Of a stretch of DNA of 64,000 nucleotides, positions 19,809-27,724 are shown one piece after another. The stretch is taken from assembly GCA_963815375.1 (NCBI GenBank), contig CAWFGX010000001.1, positions 2,418,001-2,482,000 of the forward strand, in the 5' to 3' direction. The DNA comes from JASHPR01 sp963815375. Its GTDB lineage: Bacteria > Actinomycetota > Actinomycetes > Streptosporangiales > Streptosporangiaceae. The notes beneath the pieces were generated by a model. The model saw only the letters and a program-made list of their open reading frames with translations, was not told where the DNA came from and did not search any database. Each line of letters starts with the position of its first letter. The stretch's first letter is position 1. The position numbers were made by a program, and so were the translations under genes.

Positions 19809-19847
19809 GTGGACTCAAACCCACTCCCAGAGTGGGTCTTGGTCCAC
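19809..19847. terminator. Imperfect hairpin between coaX and lysS
   Basis: GTGGAC...GTCCAC forms an outer stem and ACCCACTC...GAGTGGGT an inner stem around a 2-base loop, separated by 4-base internal loops. It lies downstream of coaX and may end or attenuate transcription before lysS. Confidence 0.45.
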
Positions 19848-19874
19848 GATCATGAAAACGGCCAGTGCCACATC

Positions 19875-19914
19875 GGCCAGGACCGGGGGAAAGCGGCCAG
19901 GACCGGGGGAAAGC
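19875..19914. repeat. Two tandem copies of a 20-bp unit at the coaX 3' end
   Basis: The 20-base unit GGCCAGGACCGGGGGAAAGC occurs twice in perfect tandem, ending 2 bases before the coaX stop codon. A shorter related piece precedes it. No function is evident. Confidence 0.85.
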
Positions 19915-19916
19915 GG

Positions 19917-20720
19917 TCAGGCCGGGTCGCGGATTCCGCCGGTATTGCGCTCGTAGACCAGGCGCAGGCCGACCAGGGTCAGCCACGGCTCATACTCGTC
20001 GATCACTTCTACCTCGTCCATGACCAGCGGCGCGAGCCCGCCGGTGGCGATGACGGTCACCGAATCCGGGTCGCCAGGAGCGAGTTCGGCGGCCATCCGC
20101 CTGGCGATGCCCTCGACCTGCCCGGCGAACCCGAACGTGATCCCGGACTGCAGCGACTCGACGGTGTTCTTCCCGATGACGCGGGCCGGGCGGGTCAGCT
20201 CGACCTTGAGCAGCTGCGCGGCCCGGCGCGACAGCGCGTCCACCGAGATCTCGATGCCCGGCGCGAGCGCCCCCCCGACGAACTCGCCCCGCTCGCTGAC
20301 CGCGTCGAAGTTCGTCGAGGTGCCGAAGTCGACCACGATCGCCGGGCCGCCGTACAGGTGCACGGCCGCGAGCGCGTTCATGATCCGGTCAGTGCCGACC
20401 TCCTTCGGGTTGTCGGTCCGCACCGGCACACCGGTCCTGATCCCGGGCTCCACAATGACCGCTGAGACGTCGGCGTAGTAGCGGCGGAACGTCTCTCGCA
20501 TCTCGTGCAGTACCGACGGCACGGTCGAACACAGCGCGATGCCGTGGATGTCACCCTCCTTGACCGTCGCGCTCTGGCCGAGCAGCCCCCGCAGGGTCAC
20601 CGCCAGCTCGTCCGCGGTCCTGATCGGGTCGGTGGCGATGCGCCAGTGCTCGACCACCTCCTCGCCGTCGAACACGCCAAGCACGGTGTTGGTGTTCCCG
20701 ACGTCAATCGTCAGCAGCAT
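19917..20720 (-). CDS. coaX: Type III pantothenate kinase
   Basis: CoaX phosphorylates pantothenate, the first step of CoA synthesis. The 267-residue protein begins MLLTIDVGNTNTVLGVF, the ATP-binding motif of the ASKHA fold, and contains GTDRIMNA, DFGTSTNFDAV and the PGIEIS region. It starts 14 bases after panC and so is in the same operon. In mycobacteria panD lies between them, and here it does not. Confidence 0.95.
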   Translation of the reverse strand: MLLTIDVGNTNTVLGVFDGEEVVEHWRIATDPIRTADELAVTLRGLLGQSATVKEGDIHGIALCSTVPSVLHEMRETFRRYYADVSAVIVEPGIRTGVPVRTDNPKEVGTDRIMNALAAVHLYGGPAIVVDFGTSTNFDAVSERGEFVGGALAPGIEISVDALSRRAAQLLKVELTRPARVIGKNTVESLQSGITFGFAGQVEGIARRMAAELAPGDPDSVTVIATGGLAPLVMDEVEVIDEYEPWLTLVGLRLVYERNTGGIRDPA

Positions 20721-20734
20721 GCCGCTACCTCCGC

Positions 20735-21613
20735 CTATCGTGCGGCCGGCCCGCTCAGGGTCAGCGGCGCGTTGTCGATAAGCCTGGTCGTCCCCACTCT
20801 GGCCGCGACCAGCAGCAGCGCCGGGCCGCGATGACCGTCGCCAGCGTCGGTGAACGTGGCCGCGTCCACCAGGGCCAGGTAGTCGCTCACCACCGGAGGG
20901 TCACCAGCAGCCGCCTCGTCCAGCACGGCGCTGGCTGCGGCGCGCACAGCGGCTGGCCCGGCTGCCGCTGCCCGTACGCCTGCGTCCAGTGCGCGCGGCA
21001 GCGCGAGTGCCGCCGACCGCTCAGCGGACGACAGGTAGGCATTCCGGCTGGAAACCGCCAGCCCATCAGGATCCCGAACGATGGCCACCCCCTCAACCCT
21101 GACACCAAGGTCCAGGTCGTCCGACATCTGCCTGACCAGGGCGAGCTGCTGAGCGTCTTTCTGGCCGAAGACCGCCACATCGGGACGCACGAGGCTGAAC
21201 AGCTTCAGGACCACGGTCAGCACACCGGTGAAGAAGCCCGGCCGGAAGGCGCCCTCCAGCACCTCACCGACGGGACCGGGATCCACCCGGACCACAGGCT
21301 CGGCCGGGTACATCGCGGCCCGCTCCGGCGCGAACACCAGGTCGGCACCCTCCTGCGCGCAGATCGCAAGGTCGGCGTCCAGGGTCCGGGGGTAGCGGCC
21401 ATAGTCCTCGTTCGGCCCGAACTGGAGCGGGTTCACGAACACCGAGACCACGACGCTCCCGCCAGGGCCGGAAGCCTGCTTGGCCCGGCGCAGCAGCGCC
21501 CGGTGTCCCCGGTGCAGGGCTCCCATGGTCGGCACCAGGACGACCGGGCTGACGAGCCCTGGGCGCGCCGCGGCAAGCTCCGCCCTGGTGCTGGCCAGGA
21601 CCGGGGCCGTCAC
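20735..21613 (-). CDS. panC: Pantothenate synthetase
   Basis: PanC joins pantoate and beta-alanine using ATP. The 292-residue product shows VPTMGALHRGH (HIGH-type nucleotide motif), VFVNPLQFGPNEDYGRYPR, and FGQKDAQQL with SSRNAYLS. It begins with GTG overlapping the stop of the DUF2520 gene (GTGA), so the two are translationally coupled. No panB or panD is in the window. Confidence 0.95.
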   Translation of the reverse strand: MTAPVLASTRAELAAARPGLVSPVVLVPTMGALHRGHRALLRRAKQASGPGGSVVVSVFVNPLQFGPNEDYGRYPRTLDADLAICAQEGADLVFAPERAAMYPAEPVVRVDPGPVGEVLEGAFRPGFFTGVLTVVLKLFSLVRPDVAVFGQKDAQQLALVRQMSDDLDLGVRVEGVAIVRDPDGLAVSSRNAYLSSAERSAALALPRALDAGVRAAAAGPAAVRAAASAVLDEAAAGDPPVVSDYLALVDAATFTDAGDGHRGPALLLVAARVGTTRLIDNAPLTLSGPAAR

Positions 21614-22563
21614 CGCGCTGCCCCGCCGAGCACACCGAGCAGGCGCTCCGCTTCTGACGCGTTCAGCGTCCCGGCGGACAGCGCCCGGCCGGCGGTGAGC
21701 CTCGCCAGTGCCAGGTACGCGGGCAGCACCTCCGGGGCGGCGCTGCGCAGCGCGCTGATGTGAGCGGCCACCGTCTCGGCGTCCCCGCGTGCGACCGGGC
21801 CGGTCAGAGCCGCGTCGCCGAGGCGGAGCGCGTTGTCGAGCGCCGCGAACAGCAGCGGGCCAAGCATGCGCCCAGGCTCAGCGACGCCTGCGGTCCGGAG
21901 CATGTCCGCGGACTGCACGACGAGCGTCACCAGATGGTTCGCCCCGCTGGCCAGCGCCGCGTGGTAGAGGTCACGGTTCTCCTCGGCGATGAACACCGGC
22001 TCGCCGCCCATCTCCACGACCAGCGCCTCGGCAACCGGGCGCAGCTGGTCCGGCGCGGTCACCCCAAAGCAGACCCCGGCCAGCCGGTCGATGTCGTCCG
22101 GGCGCCCGGTGAACGTCATCACTGGGTGCAGCGCTAGCGGCAGCGCCCCGGCGCGCACCGCCGGGTCGAGCACGGCGAGGCCATGACGGCCGCTGGCGTG
22201 CGCGAGCAGGCGGCCCTGCAGCGGTGCCCCGGTCGCCGCTAGCCCAGCGACCAGGCCGGGCAGGACGTCGTCAGGAACAGTGAGCAGCACGAGGTCGGCC
22301 GCGTCGGCCACCTCGTGAGGCTGCCGGATCGCGGCGCCGGGCAGGCGCGCGCGGATCCGCTGGACGGAGGCCTCGGACACGGCTGACGCCGCCACGACGT
22401 CATGACCGGCCCGCGCGAGCGCGGCCCCGAGCGCGGTTCCGGCCCGCCCCGCGCCAACGACACCGACCCGGAGCCGGGCTGGGTGCTCGCGTTCCCCGCG
22501 GCGTGCCGGGTCCTGATGCCGGCGCTGGCCGGGCTCCCCCCGCACGCTGTCGTAGGAAGTCAT
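21610..22563 (-). CDS. Rossmann-fold / DUF2520 oxidoreductase-like protein
   Basis: About 317 residues. A dinucleotide-binding fold starts at LRVGVVGAGRAGTALG, and a C-terminal helical DUF2520 domain follows (HPVMTFTGRP, YHAALASGANHL). The family looks like ketopantoate or pyrroline reductases, but no substrate is settled. Its fixed place before panC suggests a pantothenate link. The ATG at 22563 has GAGG about 10 bases before it. A GTG at 22623 overlapping the upstream stop would fit the overlap pattern of this operon and is an alternative. Confidence 0.82.
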   Translation of the reverse strand: MTSYDSVRGEPGQRRHQDPARRGEREHPARLRVGVVGAGRAGTALGAALARAGHDVVAASAVSEASVQRIRARLPGAAIRQPHEVADAADLVLLTVPDDVLPGLVAGLAATGAPLQGRLLAHASGRHGLAVLDPAVRAGALPLALHPVMTFTGRPDDIDRLAGVCFGVTAPDQLRPVAEALVVEMGGEPVFIAEENRDLYHAALASGANHLVTLVVQSADMLRTAGVAEPGRMLGPLLFAALDNALRLGDAALTGPVARGDAETVAAHISALRSAAPEVLPAYLALARLTAGRALSAGTLNASEAERLLGVLGGAAR

Positions 22564-22619
22564 ATGGTTCCAGTCCTCGCCGGGTACCGGACGGCGACGA
22601 TCAGCATATCCGCGGGCCG

Positions 22620-23084
22620 TCACTGCTCCCGGTGGTCGTCGTCCCGGCCGTTCTTGGATGGCGCACGGCAGCAGTGTTCAAGGTACAGCGCCGCTACGAC
22701 CAGGATGATTGCCGCGGCCAGGGTGATGCCGGCGGAAACCGCGTCGTGCCGGGCGACCGGCAGATTGGTGTAACGCAGCGTATAGATCAGGCCTCCGGCG
22801 GCCAGGCCAGCGAACACGGTCCCGCCAAGGGAGCTTGCCTTGGCCAGCGCCGCTGCCCTGGCCACGCCGATCGGCGCCAGTGGCTTGCCATCCACGCGGC
22901 CCTGGATCCTGGCCTTGAGGTTCCGGCCAGTAATCACCTCGGCCAGCGCGAGCAGCAGCAGAGCGGGCGCGGCGGTCCACGGCAGCTGCGGGGCCTGGGC
23001 GAAGCTGGCCCGGATGACCAGCCATGCCACCAGCGCGCAGGCAATGGCCACCGCGACCAGCGTGCGCGGACGGGTGGGAGTCAT
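22620..23084 (-). CDS. DUF3180 family membrane protein
   Basis: The 154-residue protein has four hydrophobic segments (about residues 9-27, 35-52, 80-98 and 110-130). It begins MTPTRPRTLVAVAIACALVAWL, typical of DUF3180, a family of unknown function found after folK in actinobacteria. Its ATG overlaps the folK stop as ATGA. It ends in a basic and acidic tail. Confidence 0.82.
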   Translation of the reverse strand: MTPTRPRTLVAVAIACALVAWLVIRASFAQAPQLPWTAAPALLLLALAEVITGRNLKARIQGRVDGKPLAPIGVARAAALAKASSLGGTVFAGLAAGGLIYTLRYTNLPVARHDAVSAGITLAAAIILVVAALYLEHCCRAPSKNGRDDDHREQ

Positions 23085-23596
23085 GGCGCGGGCCGGAGCC
23101 TTGCCTCGGGGCACGGCCGGATCGCGTCGGTGCCAACGGCAGTTAGCAGGTCCGCTACCCGGCCGCGGCCGGGTAGCACAGCGTCGGGATCCACGTCGTT
23201 CCAGGGAGCGAGCACGAACGCCCGCTCGTGCGCGTGCGGATGCGGCAGCGTGAGCTCCGGGTCGGAGTTCACCTGATCTCCGTAGACGATCAAGTCGACG
23301 TCGAGGGTCCGCGGCCCCCAGCGCTCAGCGCGGACCCGGCCCAGGGCGGCCTCGGCCGCCTGCCCGCGGGCCAGGACCGCGCGCGGGAGCAGCGATGTAC
23401 GCGCCACCAGGACGGCGTTCAGGTAGTCCGGCTGGGCGGGCCCGCCGACGGGGTCGGTCTCGTAGACAGGCGAGACGGCTACGTCGTCCAGGCCCGGTTC
23501 GGCACACAGGGAGTCGACAGCGGCCTGCAGGTTAGCCATGCGATCGCCGAGGTTGCTGCCGAGCGACAGCACGACCTTCGCGGCGGGCGGGCTCAC
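23081..23596 (-). CDS. folK: HPPK, folate pyrophosphokinase
   Basis: FolK transfers pyrophosphate from ATP to 6-hydroxymethyl-dihydropterin. The 171-residue protein has SLGSNLGDRMANLQAAVD at the start, then VSPVYETDPVGGPAQPDYLNAV. The signature RWGPRTLDVDLIVYGD carries the metal-binding Asp residues, and LPHPHAHERAFVLAP follows. Its GTG overlaps the folB stop (GTGA). Confidence 0.95.
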   Translation of the reverse strand: MSPPAAKVVLSLGSNLGDRMANLQAAVDSLCAEPGLDDVAVSPVYETDPVGGPAQPDYLNAVLVARTSLLPRAVLARGQAAEAALGRVRAERWGPRTLDVDLIVYGDQVNSDPELTLPHPHAHERAFVLAPWNDVDPDAVLPGRGRVADLLTAVGTDAIRPCPEARLRPAP

Positions 23597-24006
23597 GTTC
23601 GGCCCCGGCGGATGGTGACCGTTACGTCCCCGAACGGGTGCGACATCGGCGCCTGCGGCTTGTGGACGGTGATCTCCACCTCGCGCACCATCGGGCTCGC
23701 GTACAGGCAGGCGGCTGCGATCCGGCTGGCCAGCGTCTCGATCAATGCCACCGGCTCGCCAGAGATGATGCTCGCGAGCTTGTTAGCAATGTAGGCGTAG
23801 TCGACCGTAAGGGTCAGGTCGTCGGCTGCCGCCGCAGGCCTGGTGTCCAGCCAGAGGACGGCGTCAACGACAAACTCCTGGCCGTACTGGCGCTCGTGAT
23901 CGAAGACGCCGTGGTGGCCGAAGGCGCGCAGGCCTGCCACTGTGATCCGGTCAGAGCTCGCTGCTTCTGGCGACCGGCCTGCTCGCCTCCAGATCGGCTG
24001 GCTCAT
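23593..24006 (-). CDS. folB: Dihydroneopterin aldolase
   Basis: The 137-residue enzyme cleaves dihydroneopterin in folate synthesis. Signature parts are RAFGHHGVFDHERQYGQEFVVD, the DLTLTVDYAYIAN segment and a late VEITVHKPQAPM. The ATG at 24006 overlaps the folP stop (ATGA), which decides the start. Confidence 0.94.
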   Translation of the reverse strand: MSQPIWRRAGRSPEAASSDRITVAGLRAFGHHGVFDHERQYGQEFVVDAVLWLDTRPAAAADDLTLTVDYAYIANKLASIISGEPVALIETLASRIAAACLYASPMVREVEITVHKPQAPMSHPFGDVTVTIRRGRT

Positions 24007-24908
24007 GTGCTCCTCGCTCCGAGCCACCGCGCGGCGACTCGCACGGCGTCCACGTTCGGCGCGACCGCGTGCACCCGTACGCACCAGGCTCCGGAGGCGG
24101 CGACCAGCGTGGACAGCGCGACTGTGGCATCATCCCGGAGCTCCACCGGGCGCGGCTCACCGGCGGCGTCAGCCAGCAGGCGGCCGAGGAAACTTTTGCG
24201 GGAGGTCCCGACGAGCAGGGGAAAGGGCTGCCCGCCGCCGAGGCAGGCGATCTCGCCGAGCCTGGTAAGGAGCTCCCAGTTGTGCCTGGGCAGCTTGGCG
24301 AACCCGATCCCGGGGTCGATGATGATCATGGACGGGTCCACACCGGCAGCGACAGCCGCGTCAACCCGCTGCCTGAGCTCGTCTCGGACCTCACGGACCA
24401 CGTCGGTGTAGACGGCATGCTCCTGCATGTCACGGCTGTAGCCGCGCCAGTGCATGACGACGTAAGGCACACGTGCCGTGGCGACCAGCGCGGTCATCTG
24501 CGGGTCGGCCAGGCCGCCGCTGACGTCGTTGACCATGCGCGCACCGGCCTGGAGTGCCTTCTCCGCCACTGCGGCCCGCATGGTATCCACGCTGACAACG
24601 AGCCCGGCTGCACTGAGCTCGGAGATCACCGGACCGACCCGGCGCAGTTCCTCCTCCTGATCCACCCGCTCTGCACCCGGGCGGGTGGACTCGCCGCCGA
24701 CGTCAATGATGTCGGCTCCCTCGGCTGCGAGCGCAAGGCCGTGCGAGACCGCGGCACTCGTCTCGAACCAGATTCCTCCGTCGGAGAACGAGTCCGGGGT
24801 GACGTTGATAACCCCCATCACCAGGCACCGGCGGGCGTCCGGGAGGCCAGTCAGCCCGGCGGGGTGCGCGCGCTCAGTTGCTGCCGCCGCGCACGCCTCA
24901 CCCGCCAT
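24003..24908 (-). CDS. folP: Dihydropteroate synthase
   Basis: FolP condenses pABA with the pterin pyrophosphate and is the sulfonamide target. The 301-residue TIM barrel carries MGVINVTPDSFSDGG, IIDVGGESTRPGAERV, VSVDTMRAAV, NDVSGG, DPGIGFAK and LVGTSRKSFLG, all the expected loops. The ATG at 24908 is preferred to a TTG at 24917. It follows the lysyltransferase-like gene with a 17-base gap. Confidence 0.95.
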   Translation of the reverse strand: MAGEACAAAATERAHPAGLTGLPDARRCLVMGVINVTPDSFSDGGIWFETSAAVSHGLALAAEGADIIDVGGESTRPGAERVDQEEELRRVGPVISELSAAGLVVSVDTMRAAVAEKALQAGARMVNDVSGGLADPQMTALVATARVPYVVMHWRGYSRDMQEHAVYTDVVREVRDELRQRVDAAVAAGVDPSMIIIDPGIGFAKLPRHNWELLTRLGEIACLGGGQPFPLLVGTSRKSFLGRLLADAAGEPRPVELRDDATVALSTLVAASGAWCVRVHAVAPNVDAVRVAARWLGARST

Positions 24909-24925
24909 ACGCGACAATCTACGGG

Positions 24926-26902
24926 CTATTCCGCGGCGCTAGACCGCCGGCGCTGTGCCGTCGCGACGACCTGGCCGAGCCCAAGCCGGCGCGCGAGCAC
25001 TCGGGCCCGCCTGCGCAGCGCCACGGTAGGCCAGACGAGGAAAGCCTCGGCCTCAAGAGCGGCCAGGCCAATCCTGGGCATGTCCCTGGTCCCGGTATAG
25101 ACGAAGAACCTCGGCACCCACTCAGGGCAGAACTTGGCGTTGAACTTGTACAGCGACTCGATCTGGAACCACCGGGACAGGAACAGCAGTATGCCGCGCC
25201 AGGCCCGGACCACCGGTCCGGCCCCGATCCGCTCGCCGCGTGCCAGCGCGGCCCGGAAGAACGCGAAGTTCAGCGACACCCGCTTGACCCCGAGGTCCGG
25301 GGCCTTCTTGATGGCCTCCACGATGAGGAAGTCGTTCAGGCCCGGCTGCACCGAGCGGTCGCGGCGCATCAGGTCGAGCGACAGCCCGTCAGATCCCCAC
25401 GGCGCGAAATGCAGGATCGCGTGCAGGACGCCTGCCTGAGTAGCGGTGGCGACCACGCAGTCTCCGTCACCGGGGCCGCCGATGCGGCCCAGCGCCATGG
25501 AAAATCCCCGCTCGGTGGGGTTTCCGCGCCAGGAGTCAGCCTGGCGCACCATCTGCTCAATCTCGGCGTGCGGGATATCACCAACCCTGCGGACGTCGGC
25601 GGTGTATCCACTCTTGGCTACCCGCGTCACCATCTGCCTGACGTTCCGCATGCACCGGCCCTGCAGCGTGAAGTCAGCGACGTTGACTACTGCCTCGTCA
25701 CCGAATTCCAGTGCCGAGAGGCCGCCCTCGCGGCACCAGACCTCGGCGCCTAGCTCGCTGCAGCCGAGCACAGCAGGCACCCAGGCGTGCCGCGCGGCCT
25801 CGTCAAGAAAGGCATGGATCGCGCCGGGCCAGGCCTCGGGATCGCCGATGGGGTCGCCGCTGGCCAGCATGACGCCGGACAGCGCCCGGTAGCCGATGCA
25901 GGCTTTCCCGGTGGGAGACCAGATGATGCTCTTGTCCCGGCGCAGGCTGAAGTAGCCGAGCGAGTCCCGCTCCCCCTCCTTCTGCAGCAGGTCCCGGATC
26001 CGGCTGGCGTCACGTTCGCCGAGCCTCCCCTTGCGCCGGGCCGGCCGCAGGAACAGGTAGCCGACGACGATCAGGGTGAACAGGCCGAGGGCACCGGTCA
26101 GGACCCCGAAGAAGTCACCGCGGGTCTCGGTCCTGAAGCTGACCGGGCCGTTGAAGCCGACCAGGCCGTAGACGGCCGACTGCAGCCGCTGCTCCGGCGT
26201 GTAGTTGGCCGCCAGGCCATGGACCAGCGACAGGTACGTCATGCCGATGACCACGTCGGCCACGGCGAGGCCGGCCAGCGCACCCACGGCGCGCCAGCGG
26301 GTCCTGGGGTCGCCGATCGCGTAGAACTCGCGCCGGTACAGCCACAGCACGACCAGCAGTACAGCGGCACCGGTTTCGGCTACCGCAGCATGAGTCCGGT
26401 CGTGCACCAGCGCGTGCAGGACGACCTGAGCGACCAGCAGCAGCATGACTCCCTGCCAGGCACGGTGCTTCCGCCGGCGCAGGGCATGCGACAGCATCAG
26501 CAGCAGGAGCCCAACGATGACGTCGGCTGTGCGGGTCAGCTGGGCCAGCAGGCCCGGGGCGAACTCGGTGAGCTTGTGCAGCCGGTACTGGGTGTAGAGC
26601 GCTGGCCTGGCACCCTCGACGATGTACACCAGCCCGATCAGCAGCGACAGCAGCGCGGCGACCACCGGCACCCATGCTCGCTGATTCCTGCGGTCCGGCG
26701 GCCGCGGAGCGGGCAGCCCGTGCCGTCCCTGGACGGCGACCTTCTCCGCGACAGCAAGAAGCCCGGGGCGAGACCGCGCGTCCGGCCCCATGCTTTCTGC
26801 CTCAGTGTTGCCGCTTGCAGGCGTGGGTCCTGCCTCGCGTTCTAGCCCAGGCTCGGACTCTGGTGCAGGCTCTGTCGGACCCGGCCCGTCGCGGTCAGTC
26901 AT
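24926..26902 (-). CDS. Phosphatidylglycerol lysyltransferase-like membrane protein (DUF2156)
   Basis: The 658-residue protein has an acidic N-terminus, about six transmembrane helices (residues 75-285) and a C-terminal DUF2156 acyltransferase domain of GNAT type. Recognisable parts are GDPIGDPEAWPGAI, GRCMRNVRQMVTRVAKSGY and SLNFAFFRAALARGER. MprF/LysX-type proteins of this family add lysine or another amino acid to phosphatidylglycerol. No LysRS domain is fused, unlike mycobacterial LysX, so aminoacyl-tRNA must come from elsewhere. It sits within the folate cluster between folE and folP. The substrate is inferred. Confidence 0.78.
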   Translation of the reverse strand: MTDRDGPGPTEPAPESEPGLEREAGPTPASGNTEAESMGPDARSRPGLLAVAEKVAVQGRHGLPAPRPPDRRNQRAWVPVVAALLSLLIGLVYIVEGARPALYTQYRLHKLTEFAPGLLAQLTRTADVIVGLLLLMLSHALRRRKHRAWQGVMLLLVAQVVLHALVHDRTHAAVAETGAAVLLVVLWLYRREFYAIGDPRTRWRAVGALAGLAVADVVIGMTYLSLVHGLAANYTPEQRLQSAVYGLVGFNGPVSFRTETRGDFFGVLTGALGLFTLIVVGYLFLRPARRKGRLGERDASRIRDLLQKEGERDSLGYFSLRRDKSIIWSPTGKACIGYRALSGVMLASGDPIGDPEAWPGAIHAFLDEAARHAWVPAVLGCSELGAEVWCREGGLSALEFGDEAVVNVADFTLQGRCMRNVRQMVTRVAKSGYTADVRRVGDIPHAEIEQMVRQADSWRGNPTERGFSMALGRIGGPGDGDCVVATATQAGVLHAILHFAPWGSDGLSLDLMRRDRSVQPGLNDFLIVEAIKKAPDLGVKRVSLNFAFFRAALARGERIGAGPVVRAWRGILLFLSRWFQIESLYKFNAKFCPEWVPRFFVYTGTRDMPRIGLAALEAEAFLVWPTVALRRRARVLARRLGLGQVVATAQRRRSSAAE

Positions 26903-27112
26903 CTCAGACAAGTAGATCGACCCTCGGGACACGGGGCTCCAGGGTAGTCATCGCCAACACGGGATGCGGGCAAACCCGGTAACACAGGAGCCCACCTCCT
27001 GAGGGGTTACTGCTCCAGGATATAAGGCGATCGCGGCCAGTACTCTGTGCTTACTCTCAGCCATCTTTGAGACTTTCCGGGCACGTATGTGGTTCTCCTA
27101 CCCCGGAAATTT

Positions 27113-27724
27113 TCAGCGATGCCCCAGCAGCAGGCTCATCGCTTCGGCGCGGGTCCGGTCAGAGTCCAGGAAGATTCCCCGGACAGCGGACGTCACGGTC
27201 TTGGCTCCCGGCTTGCGCACCCCGCGCATCGACATGCACAGGTGCTCGGCCTCAATGACAACGATGACACCCCGCGGCTCGAGCACGCCCATCAGCGCGT
27301 CGGCTATCTGGCTGGTCATCCGTTCCTGAACCTGAGGACGCCTGGCGTAGACATCTACCAGTCTGGCCAGCTTCGACAGGCCGGTGATCTGCCCCTTTTC
27401 GTTCGGGATATAGCCCACGTGGGCGAGCCCGAAAAACGGCGTCAGGTGGTGCTCGCAGGTGCTGTAGAGCTCGATGTCGCGGACGAGCACCATCTCTTCG
27501 TGGTCAGCGTCGAACAGCGTGGTGAGAACGTCTTCGGGCCGCTGCCGCATCCCGGCGAACTGCTCGGCGTAGGCCCGGGCTACCCGCGCTGGGGTCTCAA
27601 CCAGCCCGTCACGGTCCGGATTCTCGCCAATGGCCAGCAGGATCTCGCGGACCGCGTGCTCGATGCGCGCCTGATCGACGCCCGCGGGACCGGACCCGTC
27701 GGACTGCTCTGACTGTTCCGTCAC
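27113..27724 (-). CDS. folE: GTP cyclohydrolase I
   Basis: The 203-residue enzyme makes dihydroneopterin triphosphate, the first step of folate synthesis. It shows NPDRDGLVETPARVARAY, the zinc-site YSTCEHHLTPFFG, HVGYIPN, GLSKLARLVD and HLCMSMRGVRKPGA. Its GTG overlaps the ftsH stop as GTGA. About 210 untranslated bases separate it from the next gene of the array, so folP-folK may have their own promoter. Confidence 0.96.
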   Translation of the reverse strand: MTEQSEQSDGSGPAGVDQARIEHAVREILLAIGENPDRDGLVETPARVARAYAEQFAGMRQRPEDVLTTLFDADHEEMVLVRDIELYSTCEHHLTPFFGLAHVGYIPNEKGQITGLSKLARLVDVYARRPQVQERMTSQIADALMGVLEPRGVIVVIEAEHLCMSMRGVRKPGAKTVTSAVRGIFLDSDRTRAEAMSLLLGHR

